This document shows, piece after piece, positions 54,415 to 63,801 of a stretch of 64,000 bases of DNA; the first letter of the stretch is position 1; each line of letters starts with the position of its first letter. The stretch covers positions 100,872-164,871 of the forward strand of contig JAWKUK010000020.1 of NCBI GenBank assembly GCA_041398605.1, read 5' to 3'. This stretch comes from JAWKUK01 sp041398605 (lineage in GTDB: Bacteria > Planctomycetota > UBA1135 > GCA-002686595). A program made the translations under genes and the position numbers. The notes beneath the pieces are model-generated. The model did not search any database and was not told where the DNA came from. It saw only the letters and a list, made by a program, of their open reading frames with translations.

Positions 54415-55455
54415 TCAGCCGAGCACGCGACACCCGACGAGCGTGACCTGCGGCGCGAGATAGTCCTCGCGCGCGGGCTCGACCTCGCAAAGCGCCGTCG
54501 ACAGGTACTTCTTGTTCGAATCGGCGAACACCGTCGCGACGACAGAGTCTGGCCCCTGGCGCAGCGCGACCTGCAGTGCGCCAAGCAGGTTTGCGCCGGA
54601 GCTGATCCCGACGCCGATGCCGAACTCGGAGGCGAGCCGCTGCGCCATGAGGATCGCATCGCCATCCCACACGTCGACCAGCTCGTCCAAGGCGGATAGG
54701 TCGACGATGCTCGGGATGAACTCGTCGCTGATGCCTTGGATTCGGTGCTGGCCGACTTTGTTGCCGGTGCGCAGCGTCGGCGAGTTCGCGGGCTCCAGGG
54801 GATGCACGGTCGCATGGGGGACTCGCTCGCGCAGCAGCTTGCCGACGCCCATCACCGTTCCGCCAGTGCCGACGCCGGCGACGAAGCCGGTGGGTTCGAG
54901 GTCGAGCGCGGCGAGCTGCGCGAGCAGCTCGGGGCCAGTTGACGAATAGTGCGCCATCACGTTCGCTTGGTTGTCGAACTGCCGCGGCAGGAACACGCGT
55001 TCGTGCTCGCGCGCGTAGCGCTCGGCGAGCGCGATACTGCCAAGGAACCCGCCCTCCTCGCGCGAGACCGGCACGATCTCTGCCCCGAGGCTCTGGATCA
55101 GGAGCTTGCGCTCGCGGCTCATCCAGTCCGGCATGTAGATGCGGACCTGGTGTTCGAAGACTCGCCCGATTGCGGCCATGGCGATGCCGGTGTTGCCGCT
55201 TGTCGCCTCGACGATTTCGTCGCCGGGCCGCAGCGCCTGCGCGCGGTACGCCTCGGTCAGGATGTGCAGCGCCATCCGGTCCTTGATGCTGCCCGTGAAG
55301 TTGCGCGTCTCGTGCTTGGCGTACACCGTGCGCAGCTCGCCACGCACGCGACAGCGCAGCTCGAGCAGCGGCGTGTTGCCGATGAGGCGCTCGAGGGAGC
55401 GGACGTGGCGCTCCCAGCTCCAGGAGTCTTCCGCGACGGTGGCATGGGGATGCAT
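54415..55455 (-). CDS. Cysteine synthase-family PLP enzyme
   Basis: 346 residues (an ATG at 55473 adds six). Fold-type II PLP enzyme: the PLP Lys is in 'NFTGSIKDRMAL', the substrate loop in 'VEATSGNTGIAMAA', the PLP-phosphate loop in 'GVGTGGTVMGVGKLL', and the C-terminal Ser/Gly element in 'GIGVGISSGANLLGAL'. It probably condenses O-acetylserine (or a related activated Ser) with sulfide or another nucleophile. Without cysE or a cystathionine lyase nearby, cysteine synthase and cystathionine beta-synthase-like activity cannot be separated. Confidence 0.88.
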   Translation of the reverse strand: MHPHATVAEDSWSWERHVRSLERLIGNTPLLELRCRVRGELRTVYAKHETRNFTGSIKDRMALHILTEAYRAQALRPGDEIVEATSGNTGIAMAAIGRVFEHQVRIYMPDWMSRERKLLIQSLGAEIVPVSREEGGFLGSIALAERYAREHERVFLPRQFDNQANVMAHYSSTGPELLAQLAALDLEPTGFVAGVGTGGTVMGVGKLLRERVPHATVHPLEPANSPTLRTGNKVGQHRIQGISDEFIPSIVDLSALDELVDVWDGDAILMAQRLASEFGIGVGISSGANLLGALQVALRQGPDSVVATVFADSNKKYLSTALCEVEPAREDYLAPQVTLVGCRVLG

Positions 55456-55480
55456 GGTGGCAAAAGGATACATATATCCG

Positions 55481-55775
55481 TTAGTGTCGGCGTGGGGGCT
55501 CGTCCCAGGATCTGCAAGCGGCGCCCGTGCCCGGTACGTCCCCGATGGGCGGGGCGGCGGTGGTGCCGAGCACCAGGTGCCAGACGAGGACCGCGAGGAT
55601 CGCAGCGGCGGCGTACCAGCGCCGGGGGATCAAGTCATGGGGGAGACGGCGAAGGAGCGCCGGCAAGCCTTGCACAGGTAGCGACGAACGTGGATAACGA
55701 AGCCGTCCCCCTGCCCCCGGCCGAGGACCTGGCGGCGGTAGGTCCTGTGCCCGATGACGCCGAGCGCGAACGAGC
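55481..55775 (-). pseudogene. Frameshifted IS-type zinc-ribbon protein (DUF6431-like)
   Basis: One frame reads 'VIGHRTYRRQVLGRG', then 'RRYLCKACRRSFAVSP', and stops at 55630. The adjacent frame continues 'LIPRRWYAAAAILAVLVWHLV'. Joined, they resemble the Cys-x-x-Cys/HTH N-terminal proteins seen with insertion sequences. The frame change is near 55640, so the gene is probably dead. Confidence 0.55.
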
Positions 55776-55927
55776 GTAGGACCCCTTTGTCCGGCGAGGG
55801 CGTCGCGCTTGTCCGGCCAGACATTTGGGCGCGCCGTCCTCGCCTCATCGTCGTTGAGGCTGAGGTGCTCGTGCAGCACCCCGCCGCCGAGCGGCCGACA
55901 AGGTAGCGAAGCCGCCCTCGCGGCAGA

Positions 55928-56548
55928 TTGGTCTTGTCGGAACGCCGACGGCTTGCCCCGTTGACCCTGGAGCAATGTGCTGCGATCACCCCTGTTGGGC
56001 CTAGATCGGCCTGCCATGTACGGCGACTCGTCCAAGATGCGCTCGACGAGACACGACGCGACGAGATGCGTGCGGCCGAGACCAAGGATGAACGCGCTGC
56101 ACTCAAAGGGACACGTCTTCCGCTTCAGAAGAGCCCGTGGAACCTCACGGACGCGGATCATCAGACGCTCGATGAGCTCCGGGAGACGAACGCGCCGCTG
56201 TATACCGCCTACCTTCTGAAGGAGATGTTTGCTGGGATCCTCGATGGCCGCCAGGTCAACGTAGCGGAAGGCCTGATCGTGAAATGGATCGCCGACGCAC
56301 GCGAGAGTGGGCTTCGACACTTCGTTCGAGCGGCAAAGACGATTGAGGGTCACATCGATGGCATCCTGGAGTACGTCCGCACTCGACTCACCAACGCAGT
56401 GACCGAAGGGCTGAATGGCAAGATCCGGACGATCACTCGCCGCGCCTACGGATTCCATTCTGCCCACTCCCTCATGGCCATGATCCACCTCTGCTGCGGC
56501 GGCTTGCATGTCACGCCGGCATTCTCACGTCCACCAACCCGTCCCTAA
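55928..56548 (+). mobile_element. ISL3-family transposase, 5'-truncated
   Basis: 206 codons matching the C-terminal part of ISL3 (IS204/IS1001/IS1165) transposases: 'HVRRLVQDALDETRRDE', 'KGTRLPLQKSPWNLT', 'LYTAYLLKEMF', 'IVKWIADARESGLRHFVRAAKTI', 'TNAVTEGLNGKIRTITRRAYGFHSAHSLMAMIHLCCGGL'. The last holds the DDE Glu in 'EGLNGKI'. The zinc-finger N-terminus and the first catalytic Asp are missing or out of frame, so this is an inactive copy. A 9-bp-stem hairpin (56579-56603) follows the stop. Confidence 0.8.
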
Positions 56549-56578
56549 AGAGTGAGGAGAGCCCGAAAATCGTCATGC

Positions 56579-56603
56579 TTGCGATCTATTCGAGAGATCG
56601 CAA
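56579..56603. terminator. Hairpin after the ISL3 fragment
   Basis: A 9-bp perfect stem (ttgcgatct/agatcgcaa) with a 7-nt loop lies between the transposase fragment and the convergent secreted protein. Confidence 0.5.
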
Positions 56604-56643
56604 ACCTTGGCCGTGGCTGTCAATCCACACTGGTGTGCAATCT

Positions 56644-57633
56644 CTAAAAAGTGTAGTCTCGATAATTCTCAGCCCAGCCAGTAACTCGCGAGAATCCGGC
56701 GACTTCGTAATCGGTCGCACTCAGAACGATCGGTGCTGAAAATAGCCCGTCATTGTTGGCATCTTCCAGCAAGATGTTGCTGCCATCGGAGCACTCCACA
56801 ACGAGGCTTTTTACGCCGTTTCCGGCCTGCCGAGCGAACATGAGTGCCTCGCCGGTAGTTAACGCTGGGGCCTGGGAGGAGTCGAGCATCAATGTTATCA
56901 CCGCAGGACTCTGGATGAGATCAAGTCTAGACAATATTCCGGCATCGCGGTCTAGGATAGCAATGAAACGACCGTCAGGATCTGCGGCCGCACTGACCCA
57001 CTCTTGTTGAAAAACGCCCACTAATGCTCTGTCCACTACTGGCGCGGAGCGCAAGCTTAGCATCTTATAGACACCACCCTGCACAGCAGCAGACAAGATG
57101 GAGTGCGCAACCGGTGTTCCAATCGATTGCGTAGATGCTGGGCGCAAGGAAAATGGTGCGCCGGCAGGTGCGCTGACTTCCCAGCGCTCAATGACCATCT
57201 TAGTTGAATCCCAAGTTGAATAATCTCTATTTGTATATGGATGCCCAACAACAAAGAACTCATTCCCGTGTCGCGGAACTATTTCTCTTACGAGGAACGA
57301 TGTGCGCTCGATGTGCGCAGACCAATATTCACCTGGAGTCGTCGATGGATCGAACGGGACACCGAGGCTCGCTGGGTTCGCTGGTACGATTTCACGCATC
57401 TCTAACTTGAGTGAGCGCATGCCTGCATCTGCATCAGCGAATGCAGTAAAGTATCCGCAATTGATCAATGTCTCAAAATCTGACATGCCGGCTGCCTGGC
57501 GAGTTTTGCCGGCAAGCTTGGCATCGCTGACACGTGTGATATGTTTGGGCTTGGTAGGTGGCTCCGCGGGACATACAAACCACGCGACGGCGCCGCCGAG
57601 AAGAAATGTCGCCAAGAGTGCTGTAGTTTTCAT
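56644..57633 (-). CDS. Secreted hypothetical protein in a low-GC patch
   Basis: 329 residues with an N-terminal signal or anchor (TTALLATFLLGGAVAWFVC). The mature part is beta-rich, with 'FLVREIVPRHGNEFFVVGHPY', 'DPDGRFIAILDRDAGILSRLDL' and 'ILLEDANNDGLFSAP' (an EF-hand-like D-x-N-x-D). It may form a propeller. No family recognised. Base composition is visibly lower in GC than in the first 55 kb, in keeping with acquisition by transfer. Confidence 0.75.
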   Translation of the reverse strand: MKTTALLATFLLGGAVAWFVCPAEPPTKPKHITRVSDAKLAGKTRQAAGMSDFETLINCGYFTAFADADAGMRSLKLEMREIVPANPASLGVPFDPSTTPGEYWSAHIERTSFLVREIVPRHGNEFFVVGHPYTNRDYSTWDSTKMVIERWEVSAPAGAPFSLRPASTQSIGTPVAHSILSAAVQGGVYKMLSLRSAPVVDRALVGVFQQEWVSAAADPDGRFIAILDRDAGILSRLDLIQSPAVITLMLDSSQAPALTTGEALMFARQAGNGVKSLVVECSDGSNILLEDANNDGLFSAPIVLSATDYEVAGFSRVTGWAENYRDYTF

Positions 57634-57691
57634 CTTCGCTGAACTCGCGCTTTATGTAGAGTGAGTAAATTGCATGGTGGCACAACTGGAT

Positions 57692-58165
57692 TCAATAGCC
57701 GACATAGTGTTGCTCGCAAGTCTCGCACCAGTGTGGTGGCTGACCGAGTGAGGGGTCCGGAAATCCCCAGCTTGGCGGTCCTTGCTGCTCGTTCTGGCTC
57801 GGCGTGCAGTACGTCCTCGCGTGATCATAATACCCACCGATCGGTGGCTTTAGTTCTTTTGCAATTCCTCGAAGGGTCATGCAGAGAGCCCTTGCCGCGC
57901 CCACTTCTCCGTGGGTGTGAAGATCAGACGCTTTCTCGCAGCCCTTTTTTAGTCCCCAGAGCTGAAGCCCGATATGATCGCAGTCATTCCCACCATCCAC
58001 TCCGCTGCCCGGGGGGGCAATAGGCGATGCGCCACCGCCACCTACCGGCGTCAAATGATAGATCTCGTGAACAAAGATCGCAGCGAGTATACTCCTCACG
58101 GAATTGGGGTCATGGCCCGGCTGACCCGCCGGCGGGGCCGCGCCAGCCAGTTGCCTAGTGTTGAT
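57692..58165 (-). pseudogene. C-terminal part of an interrupted secreted HExxH protein
   Basis: The frame continues directly from the upstream small secreted gene after a single TAA. It reads 'INTRQLAG', a Pro/Gly linker, then 'LAAIFVHEIYHL' (zincin-like HExxH), then a Cys/His-rich end ('HWCETCEQHY'). The only in-frame start candidate is GTG 58099, eleven residues before the HExxH. The protein probably was, or still is by readthrough, one product of about 268 residues with the upstream gene. Peptidase activity is inferred from the motif alone. Confidence 0.5.
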
Positions 58166-58498
58166 TTAGATGGTTCCAGTGCCTGAGTCTGTGTTTCCTG
58201 GATTGTTCTTCTCGGAGTATTTATTCTCTAGTGTCACCCCATTGCCTATTGCCGCCTTGTCAGGCTCGCCAAGACCTGCTAGCTCCATTCCCGCCTCGAG
58301 TCCATCCTGTAGCTCCGTAGGTGAATACTCACTACTCGCAGGCACAGCCGGAGTTGATCCGCCCCCGTAACCACTCAGTCCAACCACGATAATCGCTAAG
58401 AGGGCGGGAACACGTGTCGCGATTTCGAGGCAGCGCAAGGGGGGCGACGTCATGAATCTAATGATTTCACGCAGGGTATTGAGCACTGATGCCTTCAT
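58166..58498 (-). CDS. Small secreted protein; possibly the N-terminal part of the HExxH gene
   Basis: 110 residues from ATG 58498. A membrane/signal segment (VPALLAIIVVGLSGYGGG) lies at about 27-44, then an acidic helical stretch and 'LENKYSEKNNPGNTDSGTGTI' before TAA. The following codons are in the same frame and encode a linker and an HExxH motif, so this may be the 5' half of a gene broken by one nonsense change. Confidence 0.55.
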   Translation of the reverse strand: MKASVLNTLREIIRFMTSPPLRCLEIATRVPALLAIIVVGLSGYGGGSTPAVPASSEYSPTELQDGLEAGMELAGLGEPDKAAIGNGVTLENKYSEKNNPGNTDSGTGTI

Positions 58499-59311
58499 CG
58501 TCGTTCGGTGTCCGAGTGACGGTTCGCGGAATTCGTCGCGCGAGCAGGGTACTTCACAACGAGAGCGGCAACACAACGAGAGCATGGCAACCGAGATCCG
58601 GAGGATAGGCATTTTCGTTCGGGTGTGAGGCCCCTCCCGATCGTTGCCTTGAGTAAGGCCAGTGCGGGCCGGGCAAGGGAGGTTGTGGGGGAGGCAGGCA
58701 CCTCCGGACGGTACCATCGCTATGGTGATGCGTCAGCCCAAGCCCGCTCCTCGCGATCTGCGAGCGCTGGGCTCGACTCGCGCTCGATCGCGCCCGGACT
58801 CGTGAGCGATCGGGAGCGCGCTCTGCCAGAAGAACGCCCGCTGTGGCGGTTCTCGCGCAGGAGCGATCGGTCGTGGCTCGGCAAGCAGGCCGAGCTTCGA
58901 GCCAAAGTGCGCGGGCTCATCCAGTGCCACCGAATCGCGCGGGTGTTAACCGCCCCCCCGGCGCTCTCGAGAGAAACCTGAGAGCTCGCGGCCCGGATGT
59001 ATGTGCCAAGCCGCGGTGGGGGCTCTGTCCGTCGATGGGCGCCTCGACCAAGAGACCGAGCGGTGACATGCCGGGCGCCGTAAGTCGCGTCCCCGCGGGG
59101 CCTTGCGTCGTCGCTTCGGCGCCGCTGGCAGCCTCGAACGTCAACCCTCCGGCGCGAGTCTTCGCGGCAACGAGAGGGTGGCTCCTCGGTCAGGGCGCAG
59201 TTGCGAACTCTGGCAGAGACTCCCGGATCGGCCCTCTCGGTACCGCCATGGCCATGTATATCTTCGCAACTGAGGTGCGACTGGTAGCGGTCTGGGCTCG
59301 AACCTTGGGGC
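58499..59311. other. Region without a supportable gene
   Basis: About 810 bp. Open frames on both strands are Arg/Ser-rich, lack starts with ribosome sites, and contain no recognised motif. GC is variable. Confidence 0.4.
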
Positions 59312-60187
59312 TCACCTCGCCGACGGGAGCTCGGCGGCCCGAGCCCTGGCCCACCTCCGCCATGCGCCGTTATCGCCGCCGATCGCGATCGCGTCCAGCC
59401 ACGACGGCAGCTCCTCGCCCCGCCGCTCCTCGGCCACGGCAAGCCGCGCGGCTCCCAGCTGCGCCGGCATGTACCACGGGCACACCTCCAGCGCGTCCCT
59501 GTAGCTGGCCTCGGCCTCGCGCACCTGCCAGGCTCTCTCCAGGGTCAAGGCCAGGTTGAGCCTCGGCTCGGGGTGCCCCGGCCGCAGCGTGCGCGCCCAC
59601 TCGAGTTCGTGCGCTGCACCGTACAGGCCCCCCTTCCCGAGCATGAGCACCCCGAGGTTGCTGTGCGCTTTCGCGTGGAATAGGGCGGCAGCCAGCGCCT
59701 CGCGAAGGAGCCCCTCGGCCCGCGCTGGGTCCCCTGGTATCGCCGCTATCGCTTCCCCGACCAGCTCCGCCGCCTGAGCCTCGTCGCGCGGGACCGGCTC
59801 GCATGAGCCGAACTTGCCTCCCGTCGTGCGTGGGCCGTCGCACCCGGGGCTCTTGGCCCGGTCTTCGAACAGCCCCAGTGCCGCGCAGAATGGGCGCCAG
59901 CGAACCGATCGGCTCCGCTCAGGATCGTATCCCGGCGAGGAAATCGCGGATCCTCCTGACGTGAAGCTGTGACAGCTCCACGTCTTCCGAGAAATTGCCG
60001 CTACATGAGGAGTCGCCTGCCATGGTTCGACACCACACGACTCGATCCATGAAGTCTCCCTCGCCGCGTCGGCATTCAGACTCCAACGCGCGGCGCGGCG
60101 AAACTGGCTGATGGTAACGGCACGCGCTGCGGGCCACCACTGAACCCACGGTTCACCTCGCGACGCAGGGGCCACCGGCACGGCCAT
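59312..60187 (-). CDS. TPR protein, start uncertain
   Basis: The C-terminal ~170 codons encode TPR-like helices: 'ARAEGLLREALAAALFHAKAHSNLGVLML', 'GAAHELEWARTLRPGHPEPRLNLALTLE' and 'REAEASYRDALEVCPWYMPAQLGAARL'. The first ~110 codons look non-coding (Trp/Arg/Ser-rich), so the true start is probably near 59.9 kb, or the 5' end has been lost. The partner or role is unknown. Confidence 0.55.
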   Translation of the reverse strand: MAVPVAPASRGEPWVQWWPAARAVTISQFRRAARWSLNADAARETSWIESCGVEPWQATPHVAAISRKTWSCHSFTSGGSAISSPGYDPERSRSVRWRPFCAALGLFEDRAKSPGCDGPRTTGGKFGSCEPVPRDEAQAAELVGEAIAAIPGDPARAEGLLREALAAALFHAKAHSNLGVLMLGKGGLYGAAHELEWARTLRPGHPEPRLNLALTLERAWQVREAEASYRDALEVCPWYMPAQLGAARLAVAEERRGEELPSWLDAIAIGGDNGAWRRWARARAAELPSAR

Positions 60188-61411
60188 CGCTGCGGCCCGG
60201 GAATCGCTCTTGCGGGGAATCGGACCGAACCAACATCGAACAGAGAGCCGTGCGCACCGTGCTCACGGGCCTCAACTACCTCGTCATTCGAAGGCCGTGA
60301 GATTCGACACACCGTGGACCCCAGCATCGCCGGTCATCATCTCGGGGAGCGCGATTCGAAGACCGCCGAGACTACACCGTTTTTTCGTATCAATCGTGCT
60401 GTTGGACACTCATTCGTTCACAACGCTCAATGCAATGAGACCCTACGTCGTTGTTTGTCTTGTTCTGTTCACCATCGTCCTTGTGGGGTATGATCTAACT
60501 ACCGCTTTCACGCGCAACAGGGTCGCCAATGCCTGTCGTTCACTCAGTTGGTCTCGAAGAGCCCACTGGTGTGAAGTCCGGTTGCCGTTTCAGCATCATA
60601 CCGAGGCCGCTCGCGAGAGCGTCACGCCACTGCGACTGCTGGTGTTTCAGTGGAGGAGAACGCTGAGAACCGTGAGCCCGAAGAGGCGCGGGAAAGCGAT
60701 GGGCAGTTTCTAATTTGAGCCCGGAGGCACGCTTCGTTATTAGAAGTACCGCAAGATGAAATCCAGAAAGCACCTACCGTTTTGGAGCGCAAGAAGACTA
60801 TGACGATGAAGCACTTTACGCACGTGCCGCGATGGTTGTTGCGCTCTATGCTGCAATAACGGAAATCACCGCGGACAGCCAAGCCATTCAGGCGGCGCGA
60901 TTTATGCTTCGCTTTCGCCTGAGAAAACGCAATCCTGACCAATGGGGGCACCGTTGCTATTAATAACGGGCTCTACTTTCCAATTAATCCAGATAGATAC
61001 GATGTTTACTACCGAAGTCGAGGGCTTGCTCGGTGCCCATTCTGGTCATGTTCCTGTCGGCAAGTGCCATTCGACGAAGTCGTCGTCCTTGCGCACAAGA
61101 GCCTTGTCCTACCAACTTGAGTAGCGTCACGTTCGTGCGCCTCTGGGTTGGAGTCAACACCGTTTGGGTCTCATCACATGATAATGAAGTTACTCTTGGT
61201 GAGTGTATCGGCACTTGCCACTTCCTCCCTCGGTGGAGCTGCACTCGCTCGCTGTGGATCCTAATGAGGGCTGAAGTTGGCCGGTCAGCTGGCCTGCGGG
61301 GCCATCGCACACGTCACGCCCCGTCTGCGTCATCTGCCCGGCGCCGGCGTCCACGCGGCGTGTCGTCTGCACAGGTGAGCCCAGGGCAGAGCCTTGACTC
61401 GTCGCGGTCCC
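60188..61411. other. Low-GC region with few coding signals
   Basis: About 1.2 kb of lower GC than the bulk. The only candidate gene is the small one at 60435-60713. The rest holds short, broken open frames with no recognised motifs. Confidence 0.4.
60435..60713 (+). CDS. Small putative membrane protein
   Basis: 92 residues from ATG. A strong hydrophobic segment (VVVCLVLFTIVLVGYDLTTAF) at 4-24 is followed by a basic tail. No family recognised and no clear ribosome-binding site, so this may be a chance open frame. Confidence 0.3.
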   Translation: MRPYVVVCLVLFTIVLVGYDLTTAFTRNRVANACRSLSWSRRAHWCEVRLPFQHHTEAARESVTPLRLLVFQWRRTLRTVSPKRRGKAMGSF

Positions 61412-61640
61412 AGCGTCCATGGCGCCCGTCGCCCTCGCGTCGAGCCCGAGGTCCAAGCCATGCACCTCAAGCGCCGTCGCCGCGCCAGTCCCAGCTCCAT
61501 GCGGACGGCCGCTCGCCGCACACGGTGGCGCAGTACACGCGGCACCTGCGGGAATTGGGTGGGTGGGCCGAGCAGCGCGGCCTCCACGTGGTCCGCGACA
61601 TCGAGCCCAAGGACGTGGCGGAGTACCTCGGCTCGCCAGT
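61412..61640 (+). repeat. Direct repeat copy A (recombinase 5' region)
   Basis: About 200 bp closely matching 63802-64000, covering ~50 bp upstream of the recombinase ATG and its N-terminal codons. The homology begins at agcgtccatggcg in both copies. Confidence 0.8.
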
Positions 61641-62341
61641 GGCGACGCGCCGCGCTGACGGTCGGCGGCGGGACCCCGTGACGGTGAACTCGCGGCGGAC
61701 GAGCCTGCGCATGTTCTTCGCCTACCTGGAGTCGATCGACTCCGTCGAGCGCAGCCCCGCCCGCGTCCTGCGTATGGCGCGCACGAGACAGCCCGAGCCC
61801 AGGGCGATGCCACCGAGCGACGTGGAGCGCCTGTTGGGCGTGCTGAGCGACGGGCCAGGCAAGGCCGCCCAGCGCGACCACGCCCTCGTGGCTTTCATCC
61901 TGGCCACCGGCGCGCGGTTGTCGTCGGCGCTGGGGCTGCGAGTCGAGGACCTCGAGCTCGCGGGCGGTACGGCAACGCTGCGCGACGTGAAAGGCGGAGG
62001 GGCACACACGGTGTTCCTGCGCTCGGACGTGGTGGCGCTGCTGTGCGAGCTCGTGGGCGATCGCGAAAACGGCCCGGTGTTCGAAGCCCGCGACGGCGGC
62101 CAGCTCTCGACGCGCCAACTCCAGCGCCGCTTCGAGGAGTGGCTCGTGCGCGCGGGCGTCAGCGGGCGGTACTCGCCGCACAGCCTGCGGCACAGGTTCG
62201 CGCTGGGGCTATCTATATGGGCGGACCGGCGACGTGCTGGTGGTCCAGGCCGCGCTTGGGCACCGGGCGATTACGAGCACGTTGGTCTACGCCAGGGCCT
62301 CGGTTGAGAGAGTGCGAGCGGCGATCGTGGGCACAGGCTGA
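61460..62341 (+). pseudogene. Tyrosine recombinase (XerC/integrase-like), copy A, frameshifted twice
   Basis: The main frame gives the SAM-like N-terminal domain ('HTVAQYTRHLRELGGWAEQ') and most of the catalytic domain: Arg in 'TGARLSSALGLRVEDL', Lys in 'RDVKGGGAHTVFL', and 'SPHSLRHRFALGL' with the H-x-x-R. The rest ('YGRTGDVLVVQAALGHRAITSTLVYARAS', with the last His and the Tyr nucleophile) is in another frame from about 62210. A second indel lies near the start: the ATG at 61460 is out of frame with the body, by comparison with copy B. It is probably inactive. Confidence 0.8.
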
Positions 62342-62639
62342 CCGTCCCGGCGCCAACGGGGCATGCGGCCCCTCGACGAGTCCGGCGCGCCATGGCAGGC
62401 TGGGGCCATGCCTGCCGGCCAACTGCACCGCGTTCGACTCGCGCGCCCTTGCCGCCCTCTCCGAGGGGGTGCCGCTGCTGCGCACGTGCTCGAAGCGCGT
62501 GTTGGGCTCGGGGTCACCTCGCGATCTGCGGGTTGTGAGAATCGCCACACCAAGGACCCCGCCGAAGTCGCCGTCAACTCTGGGGAGCAAAATAGACACG
62601 CAATGTCTCCAATGTCGTCACTGAAAGGAGCCCGCTACA

Positions 62640-63506
62640 TTGCAGGCAATCTGGACTTTCGTCGTTAACGCAGACTTGGTTCCTCAATACCCCGGGCTTT
62701 TTGGACTTGGAAGAGTCGATCCCATGAAGCTCTTCTGCAGAATAGTTGCGCAGCCGGGGTCTCGCGAGTGGGCGGCTTTGGAGCGTTCGTTTTGGCGCAG
62801 TCGCGAAATGGATGAAATCCTGATTTTTAACGTCGAGGTCGATTGGCGATACACTGAGGCCGAGCGGAGTGCGGCTGATCTATATTGGCTCCGGCCTCGT
62901 CATTTCTCTGAAAGCGTCTTGGAGGATTCCGGGGATGTCTACGACGAGTCCGGGGCGTGTGTGTTGTGCGGGGCTGGGGCTCAAATGGCGGCCGAATTGG
63001 ATCTGGCGCTTGACCCTAGGTCCCTACCTCGAAAGGCGCTCGTCGTCTCTCTTCTCGGCGGCGAGATCGTCATTGCAAGTCCACTAGCGGACGGGTTGCG
63101 TGGTTGCGATTTGGGAGGGGCCGAGCTACGGCCATTGACTGACCTTTCTAAAGCGCGTGTTTCTATACCGTGGCACATTCTGGATGTGGCACGGGTTGCG
63201 AGTGGCTTGTCTAGGAATACTCAAGCCGGCCAAACGCCCTTTGAGTTGGGGTGGCCCGACGCAACCCCCTGCGGCCACATCGCGGGCTATCGTGTCATGT
63301 CGCAGATGCACGTTATCTGCGACGAGCAGCACCTGTTCGGCGGGTTTTCTGCCACTAGGGAATTCCTCGGAGTGCGGCGGGGCGCGCTTCGACCAGTTCG
63401 GCCTATTCTGTGCGGTCGTGAAGTATATTCTGCGTTTGCTGAGCTCGGTGTGGCGCACATCTTGGACCCAGTCGTGCCTGAGCGGGGGCCGTCGGCTTCA
63501 GGGTGA
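62640..63506 (+). CDS. Unrecognised protein in a low-GC cassette
   Basis: 288 residues from a TTG with a good ribosome site (aaaggag at 62624-62630, 9 nt spacing); an ATG at 62724 is the alternative. It is cytoplasmic, with no signal or membrane segment. A 'CVLCGAG' pair near residue 105 could be half a zinc site. Two stretches ('VVSLLGGEIVIASPLADGLRG' and 'VRPILCGREVYSAFAELGV') repeat the layout 'I-x-S-x-x-L-x-x-x-L-x-x-x-G' of some immunity-type families, which is a weak hint only. It lies between two copies of a decayed recombinase and has lower GC than the host. Confidence 0.65.
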   Translation: MQAIWTFVVNADLVPQYPGLFGLGRVDPMKLFCRIVAQPGSREWAALERSFWRSREMDEILIFNVEVDWRYTEAERSAADLYWLRPRHFSESVLEDSGDVYDESGACVLCGAGAQMAAELDLALDPRSLPRKALVVSLLGGEIVIASPLADGLRGCDLGGAELRPLTDLSKARVSIPWHILDVARVASGLSRNTQAGQTPFELGWPDATPCGHIAGYRVMSQMHVICDEQHLFGGFSATREFLGVRRGALRPVRPILCGREVYSAFAELGVAHILDPVVPERGPSASG

Positions 63507-63801
63507 TTCGACAGTAGGGACAGCGGTCGGGGGCAGCTGCCAAGTGCTCTTAGGGCAAGACCGAGTCGAATTGGCTATGACCGAAACGGGGAAACACGGC
63601 GACGCGTAACTGGATATTTATCCAATTGCAGCGATAGTCGCATTACCGAAATCATGTGACGCTCTCTACCCGGCCCGCGTTATGCGAACGTTCGCCGCGG
63701 ACCGGGGAGGGGCGCAATGCGGCTTCCTACGGCGGTGGTGGGCGTGGCGGCTCGGCGTGCAACGAGATCTCCTCGACGGACTTGATGCCGTCGTCGGTCG
63801 G

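Noticed and set aside
55928..56548. Functional ISL3 transposase
   Set aside because: The zinc-finger region and the first catalytic Asp are missing from the open frame.
57692..58498. RHS or polymorphic-toxin tip
   Set aside because: An HExxH motif and a Gly/Pro linker are present, but no RHS repeats, pre-toxin motif or clear immunity gene were seen.
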